From assembly GCA_002360925.1 (NCBI GenBank), contig DERN01000001.1, forward strand, positions 1 to 64,000: a stretch of DNA of 64,000 nucleotides, read 5' to 3'. The stretch is from Flavobacteriaceae bacterium UBA3339. Its GTDB lineage: Bacteria > Bacteroidota > Bacteroidia > Flavobacteriales > Flavobacteriaceae. Position 1 is the stretch's first letter. Each line of letters starts with the position of its first letter. Under the pieces are notes generated by a model. It was not told where the DNA came from. It saw nothing but the letters and a program-made list of their open reading frames with translations, and searched no databases. Positions 62,437 to 64,000 of this stretch are shown here, piece by piece. Position numbers and translations under genes: made by a program.

Positions 62437-63063
62437 TTACTCGTTATTTAAAAGGTGTTGAAATTTGTCAATAAATAGTCCAATGTGGTAACCGTCCATT
62501 AGTGCGTGATGTCCGTGAACGGAAATGGACATTTCTTTTTTTTCTTTGTTTTCGGTCATTTTACCAAATGAAATTTTTGGGCAACTGTCAGGATGCGAAA
62601 AACTTCTTGCGTGAGAAATACTCGTAAAATCAATCCACGGAATTGCAGAAAAATGAATGACATTTTCGCCCGAAACGGCAGGTAATAAATTGTTTGTGCT
62701 TTTTACATTGTCAATTTCCTGCATCGCTTTTTCATAAAACATTTTTTCATCTTCAAAGTAATCCATATATGCAAAGCCAAATGTTCCGTTAGGTCGGCTG
62801 ATAGTTGGCGAAGCATTTATTTTGTCAAAATCGTAAACTTTATTTTCAATTATTCTATATCGAAAGTTTTCTATTTCGTTTACAGCTTTTAAAGCTCTGT
62901 ATAAATAGTATAAGAAAAAAGAAACGTTTTTTTCTTTAGCACTAGAATAAGCTTTGGTGCAGTCGACTTTTACAGTTACTCCAAAAAAGGGTTCTTCAAA
63001 TTTTGAAAAAAACAAAAAATGTTCTTTCCTATTCCATTTATCAATTTCTACTATTGTTTTCAT
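62437..63063 (-). CDS. chloramphenicol acetyltransferase family protein
   Basis: This 208-residue protein matches the CAT type A fold. It has the catalytic motif SVHGHHALMDGYHIGLF with His186 and Asp190 (HHxxxDG), FAYMDYFEDEKMF and SAIPWIDFTSISHARSFSHP. CAT acetylates chloramphenicol with acetyl-CoA as a trimer; distant homologues may have other acceptors, so resistance cannot be concluded from sequence alone. An alpha/beta hydrolase fragment lies upstream and the esterase gene downstream. Confidence 0.85.
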   Translation of the reverse strand: MKTIVEIDKWNRKEHFLFFSKFEEPFFGVTVKVDCTKAYSSAKEKNVSFFLYYLYRALKAVNEIENFRYRIIENKVYDFDKINASPTISRPNGTFGFAYMDYFEDEKMFYEKAMQEIDNVKSTNNLLPAVSGENVIHFSAIPWIDFTSISHARSFSHPDSCPKISFGKMTENKEKKEMSISVHGHHALMDGYHIGLFIDKFQHLLNNE

Positions 63064-63167
63064 TTCTACTTCAGGTAATTTAATATTTCGTTAATAGGTT
63101 ATGATTGAAGTGCCAAACATTTAAAGTTTTCTATTCAACCCAAAAAAGTCATTTAACTAATGCGAAG

Positions 63168-63300
63168 TTATCTAATGACGATTTTAATTATTTTTTCAAT
63201 TTCTGCTGATTTGGTAATCGTCATAAAATGACCTCCATTGTTTATTATAAAATCCGTTTCAACATTTTTGATTGATATAATTTTTAAAATTAAAAAATTA
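63168..63300 (-). pseudogene. 3' fragment of an alpha/beta hydrolase gene
   Basis: On the minus strand a frame ending with TAA at 63168-63170 reads KNVETDFIINNGGHFMTITK then SAEIEKIIKIVIR. This looks like the C-terminus of an alpha/beta hydrolase (conserved Gly-Gly-His before the end). No start or nucleophile elbow is found upstream within the gap, so it appears to be a remnant. The rest of 63064-63531 is AT-rich. Confidence 0.45.
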
Positions 63301-63486
63301 AATTGAAATAAATGATCGAGATAAAAAAGACGAATATTAAATTTTCTCTTTCCTTGCTATTACTTTGAACTAGTGTTACACATTCGTTTTTTTCATTACA
63401 TTTTTTTAATCTAAGTTTACTTCAAGTGTCTATATTATTTCTTTTTCAATATTTTTTAGCAACACTACTTGGGATAAGAATAACTT

Positions 63487-63501
63487 TGCAACACCATTGC
63501 A
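63487..63501. promoter_or_regulatory. possible Fur/Zur-type operator
   Basis: TGCAAC-ACC-ATTGCA is an imperfect 15-bp palindrome 14 bp before the -7-like box TAAATTTG (63515-63522) of the following gene. It resembles the TGCAAC-N3-GTTGCA box I recall for Zur in Bacteroidota. The gene behind it encodes a His/Cys-rich exported protein. Confidence 0.4.
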
Positions 63502-63531
63502 GCACTTATTTTACTAAATTTGTAAAATAAT

Positions 63532-63870
63532 ATGAAAGTCTTTTCTTACATAATAGCACTTTATATGTTGGTATTATTTATAGTACCATGTGCTGATGCG
63601 TATGAAAATAATTTAGTTGCTGAGAGCTCACAATTTAACAATACAAATAATTTAAATGATCATGATCATGCCGAAAGACAGGATTTATGTACTCCATTTT
63701 GTTTATGTGGTTGTTGCGGAATTGTTTCAGGGATTGTTCTTCAGTTGAATACTTTTAATATAGAAAAGATAAAAACTTTCGATTTCTCTAAAACGAAAGT
63801 ATATTACAAAACTGTCTTAATACCTCGTTACTTTGGGGAAATATGGCAACCTCCTAAGGTTAATGTTTAA
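63532..63870 (+). CDS. DUF6660-like exported His/Cys-rich protein
   Basis: This 112-residue protein has a signal peptide (MKVFSYIIALYMLVLFIVPC) and a short mature part with DHDHAERQDLCTPFCLCGCC, then a charged end (FGEIWQPPKVNV). The His and Cys cluster suggests metal binding. In Bacteroidota, genes of this kind (DUF6660, from memory) often stand before heavy-metal efflux genes (CusA/CzcA type), which would lie beyond the right edge. The upstream palindrome may be its metal-responsive operator. Confidence 0.65.
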   Translation: MKVFSYIIALYMLVLFIVPCADAYENNLVAESSQFNNTNNLNDHDHAERQDLCTPFCLCGCCGIVSGIVLQLNTFNIEKIKTFDFSKTKVYYKTVLIPRYFGEIWQPPKVNV

Positions 63871-64000
63871 TTCTTAATGGGTTAATGATTAGTGTTTAAT
63901 GTTAAAGCATTAGACTTTAAAGTTTTTGGACTATACTTTTTGTATTGTCTAAACCACTATTCATTACCGTTTATCATTACTAATTTTTCATTAATCGTAA

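Noticed and set aside
1..64000. tRNA, rRNA, CRISPR arrays, transposases or integrases
   Set aside because: No cloverleaf, ribosomal, regularly spaced repeat or DDE/tyrosine-recombinase pattern was found by eye on either strand; a covariance-model and HMM scan would be needed to exclude them fully.

Overview
The window is AT-rich chromosomal DNA from a Bacteroidota member, most likely Flavobacteriaceae; I do not assign a genus. The signs are an RteC-type regulator, many lipoproteins with late cysteines, a CarboxypepD_reg/TonB-type outer-membrane receptor, TPR histidine kinases, a hybrid kinase ending in an AraC domain, and TAnnTTTG-like -7 elements without E. coli-style promoters. I see no rRNA, tRNA, CRISPR array, transposase or integrase.

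Layout. 1-1660: the end of a MauE/DoxX-like membrane gene, then a translationally coupled DUF7793-like/AraC pair. 2015-7340: an accessory patch somewhat richer in G+C, with an orphan RteC regulator, a tiny HTH-like gene, two ~270-bp repeats, a DnaC/IstB-like ATPase, and a divergent four-gene cassette (251-aa protein, DUF5675, two short membrane proteins). Two cargo genes and a third, decayed repeat copy follow. 7359-9523: AraC regulator and Old Yellow Enzyme-type oxidoreductase. 9577-12680: thiamine salvage operon thiM-thiE-thiD-tenA behind a TPP riboswitch. 12833-18850: fatty acid hydroxylase, then an LTA-synthase-like phosphotransferase, a diacylglycerol kinase and a two-component system in one tight run.

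18989-27264: two paralogous OmpA lipoproteins flank an EreA/ChaN-like protein and a TPR kinase/NarL regulator pair, with further lipoproteins. 27370-39812: serine hydrolase, fumarylacetoacetate-hydrolase family enzyme, zinc peptidase, LytS/LytTR pair, TonB-type receptor, histone-H1-like small protein, beta carbonic anhydrase, glutamate-synthase-like flavoprotein and GNAT enzyme. 39956-50308: a complete high-affinity potassium locus. It has a sigma-54 activator, terminator, sigma-54-like promoter, four micro-ORFs (one is kdpF), kdpA, kdpB, kdpC, a porin, a KdpD N-terminal half and a separate histidine kinase.

50424-64000: a radical-SAM DNA-repair-type pair, an orphan 317-aa protein, a Crp/Fnr-DinB-DUF417-WG group, an alpha/beta hydrolase, a giant hybrid sensor-regulator, a PAS-LuxR regulator, an esterase, a CAT-like acetyltransferase, an alpha/beta-hydrolase remnant and a metal-linked DUF6660-like gene behind a possible Zur/Fur-type operator.

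The candidates for undescribed biology are the RteC/ATPase/DUF5675/holin-like cassette between dispersed repeats, the sigma-54 wiring and micro-ORFs of kdp, and the LtaS-like/DAG-kinase/two-component operon.
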